From positions 744,001 through 808,000 of the forward strand of contig NZ_FQXA01000001.1 in the NCBI RefSeq assembly GCF_900129835.1: a stretch of 64,000 nt of DNA, given 5' to 3'. Positions 55,633-64,000 of this stretch are shown piece after piece. This stretch comes from Stutzerimonas xanthomarina DSM 18231 (GTDB lineage Bacteria; Pseudomonadota; Gammaproteobacteria; Pseudomonadales; Pseudomonadaceae). The stretch's first letter is position 1; each line of letters starts with the position of its first letter. The notes under the pieces were generated by a model. It was not told the DNA's origin, did not search any database, and was given only the letters and a program-made list of their open reading frames with translations. Made by a program: the position numbers and the translations under genes.

Positions 55633-57654
55633 ATGATTTCGCTCTCCCGATTCAAGCCAGGCCACACCCAATCCACCGGCACGGCAAGTTTGCTCTGCGC
55701 GGCTCAGCAGTTGGCTCAGCAGCTCGCCGCCCTGCGCTTCAACCCGACCTACATTGCCGGCTTCGTCTCGCCGCATGTGAATCTGGATGACGTGGCCAGA
55801 CAGGTGTTGCAGCGCTTTCCGCAGGCGACGATCAGCCTGTGCACCACGGCGGGCGAACTCTCCAGCGAGAGTCAGCGGCTCTACTGTGCCACCGGCGCGC
55901 AGTGGGATCGGGTGGTATTGCAGCTGTTCGACGCCAGCGTCATCGCCGCCGCCGAGATCGTCCGTGTGCCGCTGGAGTGCGAGGACATCCGTGGCCAGGG
56001 CCAGCGGCTGTCGATGGGCGAGCGCATCGCGCGCCTCACGGCGTCGATCAAGCGAGTGCAGGTGTCGATGAAGATCGATTACCGCGACACGCTGGCGAAC
56101 ATCTTCTTCGACGGCCTCTCCGCTTCGGAATCCTTCTTCATGGAGGCGCTGTACGAGTCCGGTCGTTTCCCCTGCCTCTTCGTCGGCGGCTCGGCCGGTG
56201 GCAAGCTGGATTTTCAGAAGACCCAGCTGCATGACGGCAAACGCAGCTACCAGAACCACGCGCTGATCGTCTTCCTCAAGTGCGCGCGGGACGTACGCTT
56301 CGGCGTGTTCAAGAGCCAGAACTTCGAGCCCACGCCGCTCAGCCTGAGCGTGCTCAGCGCCTCTCTGGAAGACCGCTACATCAGCCAGGTGGTCGACTCT
56401 CGCGGCAACATTCGAACGATGGTCCAGGCACTATGCGAAGCGCTCAAATGCGCGCCGCAAGAGCTGGAGCAGCGGCTCTCGGACTACTCCTTCGCCATCC
56501 GCGTCGGCGAGGAAGTGTTCGTCCGCTCGATCTCGCAGATCGACTTCGCCAACGAGCGCGTGCACCTGTTCTGCGACGTGGCGCCCGGCGAGGAGCTGAT
56601 CATGGTCAAGCGCACCCCGCTGGCCGAGACCACCCGCCGCGACTATCAACAGTTCATGCGCAACAAGCCCGGCAAGCCACTGGTGGGCATCCTCAACGAC
56701 TGCATCCTGCGCCGGCTGAACAACGAGCAGGCACTGGGCGGCATGGACCCGGTGTTCGATGACGTACCGGTGGCCGGTTACTCGACCTTCGGCGAGATCC
56801 TCGGCCTCAACCTCAACCAGACCCTGACCGCGGTGTTCTTCTTCCGCACCAACGGCAAGGACGAGTTCCACGACGAGTACACCGACAACTTCATCGCCTA
56901 CCACGGCGAGTTCAAGGCGTTCTTCCTGCGCCGGCAGATCAAGAAGCTGACCGGCCTGAGCCAGGTGGTGGTCAAGCAGATCGAGCAGTTCAAGCGCCAG
57001 GACTACAGCAGCGCGGTGGACATCAATGGCCTCGACGAACACATCCGCCCGGTATTCCGCGGCCTGGCCGACCTTGGCCAGGTGCTGTCTCAGGCCGACC
57101 ATGAGCGGAAGTCCATGTCCGAGCAGCTGAGCCAGTGCGCCAACGAGCTGCACGGGTCGATGGACGACCTGACGCTGAACATCAACCAGCAGGGTACCGT
57201 CATCGAACAGGCTGGCAGCTCGGTCAAGCAGATGGTCAACCAGGCCGACGAGGTGGTCAGCAGCGCCCGCGACCTGGCGCAGTCCAGTCAGCGCATCCAG
57301 TCGGTGGTGCAGACCATCCAGCAGATCGCCGGGCAGACCAACCTGCTGGCGCTCAATGCGGCGATCGAGGCGGCGCGCGCCGGCGACATGGGCCGCGGTT
57401 TTGCGGTGGTGGCGGATGAGGTACGTAAGCTGGCCGAGATCACCGGCAAGAACGCCGAGGAGATTGGCACCGACATCGACCGCCTGGCCAGCGAGATTCG
57501 CGCAGTGGCGCAGCATATCGAGACCCAGTCGGCCGGTGTCGGCTCGCTGACCGGGCTGCTCGATGCGCTGGAAAATTCGAGCAACCTCACCGCCGGCACC
57601 TCACGCCAGACCAAGGGCGTCGCCGACCGGCTGATTGGCCTGACCGCGCGCTGA
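55633..57654 (+). CDS. FIST-domain soluble chemoreceptor
   Basis: This 673-residue protein has N-terminal FIST and FIST_C domains: [53 protein letters not shown] and, near residue 200, [14 protein letters not shown], through [20 protein letters not shown] near 390. A helical linker and a chemoreceptor signalling tip [20 protein letters not shown] near 570 follow, then [20 protein letters not shown]. No TM helix is seen, so it is cytosolic. FIST domains are proposed to bind small ligands such as amino acids; some sense NO via haem (NosP). ATG 55633 ([11 protein letters not shown]) is preferred to an upstream GTG at 55582. It is divergent from the membrane receptor. Confidence 0.9.
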   Translation: MISLSRFKPGHTQSTGTASLLCAAQQLAQQLAALRFNPTYIAGFVSPHVNLDDVARQVLQRFPQATISLCTTAGELSSESQRLYCATGAQWDRVVLQLFDASVIAAAEIVRVPLECEDIRGQGQRLSMGERIARLTASIKRVQVSMKIDYRDTLANIFFDGLSASESFFMEALYESGRFPCLFVGGSAGGKLDFQKTQLHDGKRSYQNHALIVFLKCARDVRFGVFKSQNFEPTPLSLSVLSASLEDRYISQVVDSRGNIRTMVQALCEALKCAPQELEQRLSDYSFAIRVGEEVFVRSISQIDFANERVHLFCDVAPGEELIMVKRTPLAETTRRDYQQFMRNKPGKPLVGILNDCILRRLNNEQALGGMDPVFDDVPVAGYSTFGEILGLNLNQTLTAVFFFRTNGKDEFHDEYTDNFIAYHGEFKAFFLRRQIKKLTGLSQVVVKQIEQFKRQDYSSAVDINGLDEHIRPVFRGLADLGQVLSQADHERKSMSEQLSQCANELHGSMDDLTLNINQQGTVIEQAGSSVKQMVNQADEVVSSARDLAQSSQRIQSVVQTIQQIAGQTNLLALNAAIEAARAGDMGRGFAVVADEVRKLAEITGKNAEEIGTDIDRLASEIRAVAQHIETQSAGVGSLTGLLDALENSSNLTAGTSRQTKGVADRLIGLTAR

Positions 57655-57670
57655 GGCTCTTCGCCGACGG

Positions 57671-59596
57671 CTAGCGCGTCAGGCGCGCACGCACCTCGGC
57701 GTAGGGATAGGCGTCCAGCGAGGCGAAACCGGGGATCTGCCGCGCCTTGAGCTTGGTGAACACCGGCACGCTGATGCCGCAGAGAAAGCGCGTCAGGCAT
57801 TCGGCGCTGGGCGCATCGCCCTTGAGCTGCGTGTAGCGCTGACTGAATTCGGCGCAGCGGGCGCCGACCTCCATCTCGCCCAGCGGCGCTAATGGCGGCG
57901 GTTCCGGCAATTTCGCGACCTGTCCGTTGCAGACAGAGCAATGCCCGCAGTGCTGCGGCGCCTGCAAGTCACCGAAATACCCGGCCAACCGCTGGCTCAG
58001 GCATTCGCTGGATTCGAACAGCGCCAGCATGTTGTCGATGCGGGTGATCTCGCTCGCTTCGTGCTGCTTGAAGTATTCATGCAGTTCGATGCTCAAGCCC
58101 TCTGCGTCGAAGGCTGGATCGAGCAGCGCATAGACGTCGGTCATCTGCTTGCTCTCCAGCTCGATCCAGCCCTTCTCCTGGAAGTATTCCAGCGCTTTGA
58201 CGACTCGGCCACGGTCGGCGCCGTGTTGCTGATAGAGCGCGTCGAAATCCAGCGTGCACCAGGTCCTTGCCCGCGCCGAGGTGTGCACGATGGCCTCGAC
58301 GAACTGGCGCCGCTCGCCCTCGAACTTCGCCACAAGGGCTTCAGGTTCGAGCAGGTACTTGAAGCGGTACTCGGCGAAATAAGCGAAACGCGGCGCGATG
58401 ATGCCGCGCAGCTCCAGCTGCACCAGCAAGGTCTTCAGCGGCAACTGGCGGATGTTGCTCTGGTCCGACAGCTGGTTGAGCATCAGCTCCCATTGCCCGC
58501 CCGCGCCGGACTGCAGCAGCTCGTCCAGCACGCAGCGGATGCCCTCGCGTTCCGGCGTGTCGCCATAGACGAAATTCTGCAGCACGCTGAGGCTGTCGCG
58601 ATTGGCCAGCACCAGGCAGTCCGAAGCGTTACCGTCGCGCCCTGCCCGACCGATTTCCTGACTGTAATTTTCCACCGACTTGGGCAGGTCGTAGTGCACC
58701 ACGTTGCGGATGTCCGATTTGTCGATGCCCATACCAAAGGCAATGGTGGCGACGATGCAGTTCAGCTCGCCGGCCATGAAGCGGCGCTGGATCGACTCAC
58801 GCAGCTCATGGGCCATGCCGGCGTGGTAGGCGCTGCTTGGAAAGCCTCGCTGCGCCAGATGCTCGGCGACCTGCTCGGCGGTCTTCTGCTGGGTGACGTA
58901 GACGATGGTCGGCTGACCACTCTTGTCGGCCAGCCATTCCACCAGCCGGCGCTGCTTGTTAAAGCCGCTGACCGGCTCCACCAGCAGATTGAGGTTGGGC
59001 CGGTAGAAGCCGGTAGTCACGACGTCGTCCGGCGCAATCGAGAATTTGGCCTGCATGTCGGCAATCACCGGCGGCGTCGCCGTGGCGGTCAGCAACAGCA
59101 CCTGCGGGATGTTGAATTGGCGCTGGTAGTCGGGAAGCTTGAGGTAATCCGGACGGAAGTTGTGCCCCCACTCGGAAATGCAGTGCGCTTCATCAACGAC
59201 CAGCAGCGAGATCGGCACCTGGCTGATGAAGTTACGAAAACGCTCGTTCTTCAGTCGCTCCACCGAAATCATCAGGATCCTCAGTTCACCGGACTTGGCG
59301 CGGGCCATGGTTTCGCTCGCCTGCTCGCGGCTCTGCGCCGAGTCGATGCTGGCTGCGGCGATGCCGTGCCGGTGCAGGAACGCCAGCTGGTCCTGCATCA
59401 GCGCCAACAGCGGCGAAACGACCAGGGTTAAGTGCGGTAGCAACAATGCCGGCAACTGGTAGCACAGGGACTTGCCCGACCCAGTGGGAAAGATAGCGGC
59501 GGCCGAGCGCCCGGCCACCACGGCGCGAATGGCCTGTTCTTGGCCGGGACGGAAGCCGTCGTAGCCGAATGTCTGGTTAAGCGTCTGTTCGATCAT
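57671..59596 (-). CDS. recQ: RecQ-family ATP-dependent DNA helicase
   Basis: This 3'-5' helicase of 641 residues unwinds branched DNA. Motif 0 is GYDGFRPGQEQAIRAVVAG, motif I IFPTGSGKSLCYQLPAL, the DEAH box LLVVDEAHCISEWGHNFRPD, motif III LLTATATPPV, and motif VI ENYSQEIGRAGRDGNASDCL. The RQC zinc site is CLSQRLAGYFGDLQAPQHCG then HCSVC. The HRDC domain is not clearly present, with a short different C-terminus. ATG 59596 follows AAGGAG by 8 nt; upstream frame is untranslated. The 59597-59879 gap holds no gene. Confidence 0.92.
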   Translation of the reverse strand: MIEQTLNQTFGYDGFRPGQEQAIRAVVAGRSAAAIFPTGSGKSLCYQLPALLLPHLTLVVSPLLALMQDQLAFLHRHGIAAASIDSAQSREQASETMARAKSGELRILMISVERLKNERFRNFISQVPISLLVVDEAHCISEWGHNFRPDYLKLPDYQRQFNIPQVLLLTATATPPVIADMQAKFSIAPDDVVTTGFYRPNLNLLVEPVSGFNKQRRLVEWLADKSGQPTIVYVTQQKTAEQVAEHLAQRGFPSSAYHAGMAHELRESIQRRFMAGELNCIVATIAFGMGIDKSDIRNVVHYDLPKSVENYSQEIGRAGRDGNASDCLVLANRDSLSVLQNFVYGDTPEREGIRCVLDELLQSGAGGQWELMLNQLSDQSNIRQLPLKTLLVQLELRGIIAPRFAYFAEYRFKYLLEPEALVAKFEGERRQFVEAIVHTSARARTWCTLDFDALYQQHGADRGRVVKALEYFQEKGWIELESKQMTDVYALLDPAFDAEGLSIELHEYFKQHEASEITRIDNMLALFESSECLSQRLAGYFGDLQAPQHCGHCSVCNGQVAKLPEPPPLAPLGEMEVGARCAEFSQRYTQLKGDAPSAECLTRFLCGISVPVFTKLKARQIPGFASLDAYPYAEVRARLTR

Positions 59597-59879
59597 GCGA
59601 GTCACTCCTTTGACTGGAGGCCGGAGGGTAGCAAAAGGAGGGGGACGGTACTGCAAAGCGACCGGCACATGGGGCCAGCTGTGCCGCGAAGCACAATCAA
59701 CGGTATGCATACCGGCGTGAACGCGGTGCCTGACGAGTCGCGAAACCTAGGCGAGCCAAGCGGTATCGCGTGCGTGGCGGGGCGTGGGAAGCGCGCCAGC
59801 GCCACGACCCGCACAGCTATCGTCGCGTAAGCGCAGCGGGCCGAGCGGAACGACGCATCGCGCGCTCTTCATTAGACGA

Positions 59880-60482
59880 TCAGAAGCGGTCGCGGATGAT
59901 CACTTCGTCGAACGGCAGCTTGCCGATACGCGGCTTGGGCTCGACGGCCCGCTTGCCGATCGCAACCATCAGGGCGATGACGTGGTTGTCCGGCAGGTTG
60001 ATCAGCTTGGCCACCGCGTCAAAATCGAAGCCGTCCATCGGGCAGGAATCCAGGCCCTTGCCACGTGCAGCAAGCATCAGCGTTTGCGCCATCAGGCCGC
60101 AGCTGCGCATGGCCTCGTCGCGCTGAACCTGGGGCTTGTCGCGGTAATAGTTGTCGATGGCGCCTGCCATGTAATCCTGCACTTCGGCCGGTGCACCGTC
60201 CCAGACGCGGCGGACGTTCTTCTCCCAACTATCGACCTGGGCACAGACCACCACCAACATTGAGGCATCGGTCATCTGCGCCTGGTTCCAGCCCACCTCG
60301 CGGATCTGCGCGCGCAGTGCCGGGTCGCTGACTTCGACGAAACGGACGTGCTGCAGGTTGAAGGCAGACGGCGCGAGCAGGGCCAGCTGAAACAACTCGT
60401 CCTTCTCTTCGCGGCTGAGCTGAAAGCTCGCGTCGTAAGCCTTGACGGCGCGGCGGGTCTGGATGGCTTCTTCGATCTGCAT
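59880..60482 (-). CDS. Nitroreductase-family flavoprotein
   Basis: This FMN-dependent oxidoreductase of 200 residues starts MQIEEAIQTRRAVKAYDASF and has the FMN-phosphate contact RRAVKAYD, LLAPSAFNLQHVRFVEVSD, and the C-terminal IALMVAIGKRAVEPKPR. ATG 60482 has GGAG 6 nt before; a GTG four codons earlier is an alternative. Substrates may be nitroaromatics, quinones or other electrophiles; the gene stands alone. Confidence 0.9.
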   Translation of the reverse strand: MQIEEAIQTRRAVKAYDASFQLSREEKDELFQLALLAPSAFNLQHVRFVEVSDPALRAQIREVGWNQAQMTDASMLVVVCAQVDSWEKNVRRVWDGAPAEVQDYMAGAIDNYYRDKPQVQRDEAMRSCGLMAQTLMLAARGKGLDSCPMDGFDFDAVAKLINLPDNHVIALMVAIGKRAVEPKPRIGKLPFDEVIIRDRF

Positions 60483-60628
60483 GAACGGCTCCACGGGTTG
60501 AAAGTGTGGCTGCCATGCTATGTCGACGGAATGATCGAATCCATGCGTCTTTGCTGATGATATCTATCGCAGTCGTCGATCCTTTGGAAGGTACAGGTGG
60601 GCTTGAGACGCGTAGTTCTGTATAGGCC

Positions 60629-60699
60629 GTAGGGTGGGCTTTAGCCCACCGATGTCGCAGGCGGTGAGCTGAAGCGGAGCGCCGCGCGGCCCACCCTAC
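60629..60699. repeat. GTAGGGTGGGC repeat pair (REP-like), copy 2
   Basis: GTAGGGTGGGCTTTAGCCCACC (60629-60650) is followed by the reverse CCCACCCTAC (60690-60699), forming a nested inverted pair around a GC-rich spacer. One unit repeats the element at 50821. It lies in the 304-bp gap between the nitroreductase and pckA genes; otherwise only the pckA terminator is seen in that gap. Confidence 0.7.
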
Positions 60700-60741
60700 G
60701 GACTACGAACGCTAACACACGTCTTTTGGTGAGCAGCCACG

Positions 60742-60763
60742 AAAAAGCCGCCCGAAGGCGGCT
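60742..60763 (-). terminator. Terminator of pckA
   Basis: On the minus strand AGCCGCC TTCG GGCGGCT is followed by TTTTC, 24 bp past the pckA stop. Confidence 0.85.
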
Positions 60764-60787
60764 GATTCTGACGCGACGGCTTACAGC

Positions 60788-62329
60788 TTACAGCTGCGGG
60801 CCGGCGGCCTTGATCGACTCGGATACATCGAACTTCTTGAAGTTTTCGATGAACTTGTTCGCCAGTTCCTTTGCCGCTTCGTCATAGGCGTTGCCGTCGG
60901 CCCAGGTGTTACGTGGGTTGAGCAGCTGGGTATCGACGCCCTCGACGGCCTTAGGTACGTCGAGGTTGATGATCGGCAGATGCTCGGTTTCAGCACCAGC
61001 CAATGCACCGCTCTGGATTGCAGCGATCACGGCACGTGTGGTCGGGATGTTGAAACGCTTGCCGACGCCGTAGCCTCCGCCGGTCCAGCCGGTGTTGACC
61101 AGGTAGACCTTGGAGCCAAACGCCTGAATGCGCTTGATCAGCAGCTCGGCATAGACCCCAGCCGGACGTGGGAAGAACGGCGCGCCGAAGCAGGTGGAGA
61201 AGGTCGACTTGATGCCGCTGCCCGAGCCCATTTCGGTGGAACCGACCAGTGCGGTGTAGCCGGAGAGGAAGTGGTAGGCCGCCTGCTCTTCATTGAGGAT
61301 CGAGACGGGCGGGAGAACGCCGGTCAGATCGCACGTCAGGAAGATCACCGCGTTCGGCTCACCACCCAGATTCTTCTCCGAGCGCTTCTCGACGTACTCC
61401 AGCGGGTAGGCGGCGCGGCTGTTCTGGGTCAGGCTGTCGTCGGTGTAATCAGCAACGCGCTCGTCGTTGAGTACGACGTTTTCCAGCACGGTACCGAACT
61501 GGATGGCTTTCCAGATCACCGGCTCGTTCTTCTCGGACAGGTCGATGCACTTGGCGTAGCAGCCGCCTTCGATGTTGAACACCACGCCCGTGCCCCAACC
61601 GTGCTCGTCGTCGCCGATCAGATGACGCGATTCGTCTGCCGACAAGGTGGTCTTGCCAGTGCCAGAGAGGCCGAAGAACAGCGTCACGTCGCCATCGTCG
61701 CCAATATTGGCGGCGCAGTGCATCGGCAGTACGTCTTTCTCCGGCAGCAGGAAGTTCTGCACCGAGAACATGGCCTTCTTCATCTCGCCGGCGTAGCGCA
61801 TGCCGGCGATCAGCACTTTCCTGGCGGCGAAGTTGATGATCACGCAACCATCGGAGTTGGTGCCGTCACGCTCGGGCACGCACTCGAAGTTGGCCACGTT
61901 GAGTACCTTCCACTCTTCTTTGCCGGCCGGGTTGTAGGTTTCCGGGTTGATGAACAGTTGGCGACCGAACAGATTCTGCCAAGCGGTGGCGGTGGTCATC
62001 TTGACCGGCAGGTAATGATCCTCGGCGGAGCCAACATGCACGTGAGAAACGAAGAAGTCCTGGTCGCGGTTGAACGCCTCGACGCGATCCCACAGCGCGT
62101 CGAACTTGTCGGCCGGGAACGGACGGTTGATCGGCCCCCAGGAAATGGAGGCCTGAGTGCTGGGCTCCTCGACTATATAGCGGTCAGCTGGCGAACGACC
62201 GGTCCGGTGGCCGGTTTTCACGACGAGCGCGCCAGTGGCGGCCAATTCACCTTCACCGCGCTTGATGGCTTCTTCGACCAGTTGAGCGGTGCTGATGTCG
62301 ATGTATACGGCGTTAGTGGCTTGCGTCAT
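60788..62329 (-). CDS. pckA: Phosphoenolpyruvate carboxykinase (ATP)
   Basis: PckA converts oxaloacetate and ATP to phosphoenolpyruvate, the entry to gluconeogenesis. The 513-residue protein has the N-terminal [20 protein letters not shown], and near residue 240 the kinase-1a loop [20 protein letters not shown], followed by IGDDEHGWG, the kinase-2 region. GTVLENVV and the later [20 protein letters not shown] complete the active site. ATG 62329 ([14 protein letters not shown]) gives family length. It has its own terminator. Confidence 0.96.
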   Translation of the reverse strand: MTQATNAVYIDISTAQLVEEAIKRGEGELAATGALVVKTGHRTGRSPADRYIVEEPSTQASISWGPINRPFPADKFDALWDRVEAFNRDQDFFVSHVHVGSAEDHYLPVKMTTATAWQNLFGRQLFINPETYNPAGKEEWKVLNVANFECVPERDGTNSDGCVIINFAARKVLIAGMRYAGEMKKAMFSVQNFLLPEKDVLPMHCAANIGDDGDVTLFFGLSGTGKTTLSADESRHLIGDDEHGWGTGVVFNIEGGCYAKCIDLSEKNEPVIWKAIQFGTVLENVVLNDERVADYTDDSLTQNSRAAYPLEYVEKRSEKNLGGEPNAVIFLTCDLTGVLPPVSILNEEQAAYHFLSGYTALVGSTEMGSGSGIKSTFSTCFGAPFFPRPAGVYAELLIKRIQAFGSKVYLVNTGWTGGGYGVGKRFNIPTTRAVIAAIQSGALAGAETEHLPIINLDVPKAVEGVDTQLLNPRNTWADGNAYDEAAKELANKFIENFKKFDVSESIKAAGPQL

Positions 62330-62482
62330 GAGTTTCCCGTCGGCCCTGGGCCGATTCCTCCATGCTTTGTAGCCCACAGAGTAGTGGACTACACCGAAAA
62401 AAAGTGCGCGCGATTATGACAGAAATGACGCTGCGCTGGGTATGAGGGCGTAATGGCGAAAAGGTTCTACGCCCCCTTCCTT

Positions 62483-63382
62483 TTAGTGGCGCGTACCGGA
62501 GGGGCCAGTCGTCCCAGCACCAGCGAACAGTTGCGCGATGTCAGCTGCATCAAAGCGGTAGCTGTGATTGCAGAATTGGCAGTCGATGGTAATGGCCCCG
62601 CCCTGCTCCTCCAGCAGTCGTTCGGCATCCTGCTGACCCAGGCTGACCACCGCGTTGGCCGAGCGCTCGCGGGAGCAACTGCAGCGGAAGACAATCGAGC
62701 GCGGTTCGAACAGACGCACCTGCTCTTCATGATAGAGGCGATGCAATACCGTCTGGGTGTCGAGGCCGAGCAGCTCTTCGGCGGACAGCGTATCGGCCAG
62801 GGTCCGCAGATGCTGCCAGCTGGCTTCACGCTCTTCGCCGTCGCGGATGCGATCGGCCGGCAGTTGTTGCAGCAACATGCCGCAGGCGCGACGCCCATCG
62901 GCGGCTAGCCAGAAGCGCGTCGGCAACTGCTCGGAGGAGGCGAAATAGTTCGACAGGCTGTCGGCCAGGGTCACGCCGTCCAGCGCAACGATGCCCTGAT
63001 ACCGCTGCCCGTTGGCCGGATCGATGGTCATCGCCATAACGCCATCGGGCATCAGTTCCGAAAAGGTCGCGCCAGGCGTCAGTAGCGACTCGTCATAACG
63101 GGCAATGCCGCGTACTTCCCGATCGCTGGAACATTCGACCATCAGCAGCGGCACCGCCCCCGAAGAACGCGCCTGTAACACCATCAGACCATCGAACTTT
63201 AATGTGCCGACCAGCAACGCCGCTGCGGCAAGGAGTTCGCCGAGCAGTTGAGCGACCGGTTCCGGGTAGCTGTGCTTGGCCAGCACTTCGGCATAGCTGC
63301 GTTCAAGCCCGACCCACTCGCCGCGCACGTCGGTGTCATCGAAAAGGAAACGTTGGGTGTAATCGGAATCGAGCATGGGCAT
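62483..63382 (-). CDS. hslO: Redox-regulated chaperonin Hsp33
   Basis: HslO is an oxidation-activated holdase. The 299-residue protein starts with [20 protein letters not shown]; the redox zinc switch has C-x-C in [10 protein letters not shown] near residue 234 and C-x2-C in [14 protein letters not shown] near 266. ATG 63382 is chosen; a second ATG at 63376 is possible. It is downstream of hslR on the same strand with a 126-bp gap, a pairing of heat-shock genes also known in Enterobacteria. Confidence 0.95.
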   Translation of the reverse strand: MPMLDSDYTQRFLFDDTDVRGEWVGLERSYAEVLAKHSYPEPVAQLLGELLAAAALLVGTLKFDGLMVLQARSSGAVPLLMVECSSDREVRGIARYDESLLTPGATFSELMPDGVMAMTIDPANGQRYQGIVALDGVTLADSLSNYFASSEQLPTRFWLAADGRRACGMLLQQLPADRIRDGEEREASWQHLRTLADTLSAEELLGLDTQTVLHRLYHEEQVRLFEPRSIVFRCSCSRERSANAVVSLGQQDAERLLEEQGGAITIDCQFCNHSYRFDAADIAQLFAGAGTTGPSGTRH

Positions 63383-63508
63383 GACCAGAGCAGGTTGGCG
63401 ATCAGGCCGGTAAGACGACGCGAGGCTCGGCGAGCCTTACGTTTTGCCGGTGCCTGAGAGAAGGGACCGCATTCTAGGATGAAAGTGGCGACCGTCCAAC
63501 CGCCAGCG

Positions 63509-63907
63509 TCAGCCTGCGTCAGAGCGAAAGCGCTGCAAGGCACGGCGTTGCTTCTTACTGGGTTTACCGTCGGTTTCCACACCCAGGCTACCGGCCTTAC
63601 GCATAGCCGCAGCGTTCTCACGGCGTACCAGGCTCTCGGCAGTCTCGGCATAGAGCAGCTGTGCTTCCGGTGCACCCTTGCGCACCGCTGACAGGGCCTG
63701 GATAACCACCGTGCGCTCGTCGAAACCGGCGCGGATTACCAGCTCTTCTCCGATCTTCGGCTCCTTGCCCGGCTTGCACCGCTCACCACGACAATGCACC
63801 TTGCCGCCTTCAATGGCCGCTTTTGCCAAGGCGCGCGTCTTGAAGAAGCGCGCCGCCCATAACCACTTGTCCAGCCGGACTTTGCCGTCGTCTTTCTCGC
63901 TCATCAT
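63509..63907 (-). CDS. hslR: Ribosome-associated heat-shock protein Hsp15
   Basis: HslR binds free 50S subunits carrying nascent chains and assists recycling. The 132-residue protein has the S4 RNA-binding domain VRLDKWLWAARFFKTRALAK, AIEGGKVHCRGERCKPGKEP and IGEELVIRAGFDERTV, then a basic tail KPSKKQRRALQRFR. Two adjacent ATGs (63907, 63904) are both possible. Paired with hslO downstream. The last 93 bases of the window hold no recognisable gene. Confidence 0.95.
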   Translation of the reverse strand: MMSEKDDGKVRLDKWLWAARFFKTRALAKAAIEGGKVHCRGERCKPGKEPKIGEELVIRAGFDERTVVIQALSAVRKGAPEAQLLYAETAESLVRRENAAAMRKAGSLGVETDGKPSKKQRRALQRFRSDAG

Positions 63908-64000
63908 TCAACTCTGCCTAGCGTCTCGTTGTCATAGGTTGGAACAGGGAGATGCGGTTGTCATGCAGCCTGTCTAGAATGCGCCGAAATCTACTGGATA

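Overview
The window reads as chromosomal DNA of a GC-rich gammaproteobacterium of the Pseudomonas / Stutzerimonas (P. stutzeri-like) group. Evidence is the gene content and family signatures (mutY-yggX-tRNA-Phe, the DUF3649-PepSY-DUF3325 iron operon, purE-purK, aspA beside a LysR gene, cysQ-nudE, hslR/hslO/pckA), dense coding with short intergenic gaps, and GTAGGGTGGGC-type palindromes that I associate with this group. I see no phage, transposase, CRISPR array or rRNA. Signs of horizontal or degenerate DNA are a type I restriction-subunit tail beside tRNA-Phe, a frameshifted periplasmic binding protein, and the 3' stub of an alpha/beta hydrolase.

Layout. 1-1.9 kb: 3' part of mutY, yggX, tRNA-Phe(GAA) with a clear sigma70 promoter and terminator, then the hsdR-like remnant. 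2.1-8.3 kb: an iron/siderophore island, in which a TonB receptor, DUF3649, a PepSY membrane reductase and DUF3325 are flanked by two paralogous orphan periplasmic binding proteins, with a candidate Fur box before the receptor. 8.4-13.7 kb: BetT choline transporter and a four-gene polar amino-acid ABC transporter (ATPase, binding protein, two permeases). 13.9-19.3 kb: housekeeping genes (hexose-phosphate mutarotase, NDH-2-like oxidoreductase, uracil-DNA glycosylase family protein, DUF3299, GlsB-like protein, purK-purE). 19.6-28.1 kb: an unrecognised two-helix protein, then an aspartate/asparagine module (LysR, aspA, broken binding protein, HTH regulator, AGCS symporter, L-asparaginase).

28-38.9 kb: two hybrid histidine kinases around cysQ-nudE and a HAD nucleotidase, then fdhD with an FdhF/YdeP molybdoenzyme. 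39-45.5 kb: glycine-zipper protein, thioesterase, Fe-alcohol dehydrogenase and an acyl-CoA dehydrogenase / 3-hydroxyacyl-CoA dehydrogenase pair divergent from a LysR gene, which is a beta-oxidation-like module. 45.5-48.5 kb: the most striking stretch, two paralogous small RNA genes on the minus strand. Each has four hairpins presenting GGA in the loop, a terminator hairpin, a TAATCT -10-like element and an upstream GacA-type box, and they bracket a cold-shock gene and an RsbRD-type histidine kinase. They look like members of the RsmX/Y/Z family that titrates RsmA/CsrA.

49-64 kb: phosphatase, HPF-like protein, an orphan SdhB paralogue, an NTP/NDP-exchange-type transporter, a Tat-type aldo/keto reductase, two chemoreceptors (one soluble with FIST domains), a RecQ-type helicase, nitroreductase, pckA, hslO and hslR. 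All calls come from reading the sequence; no database search was run.
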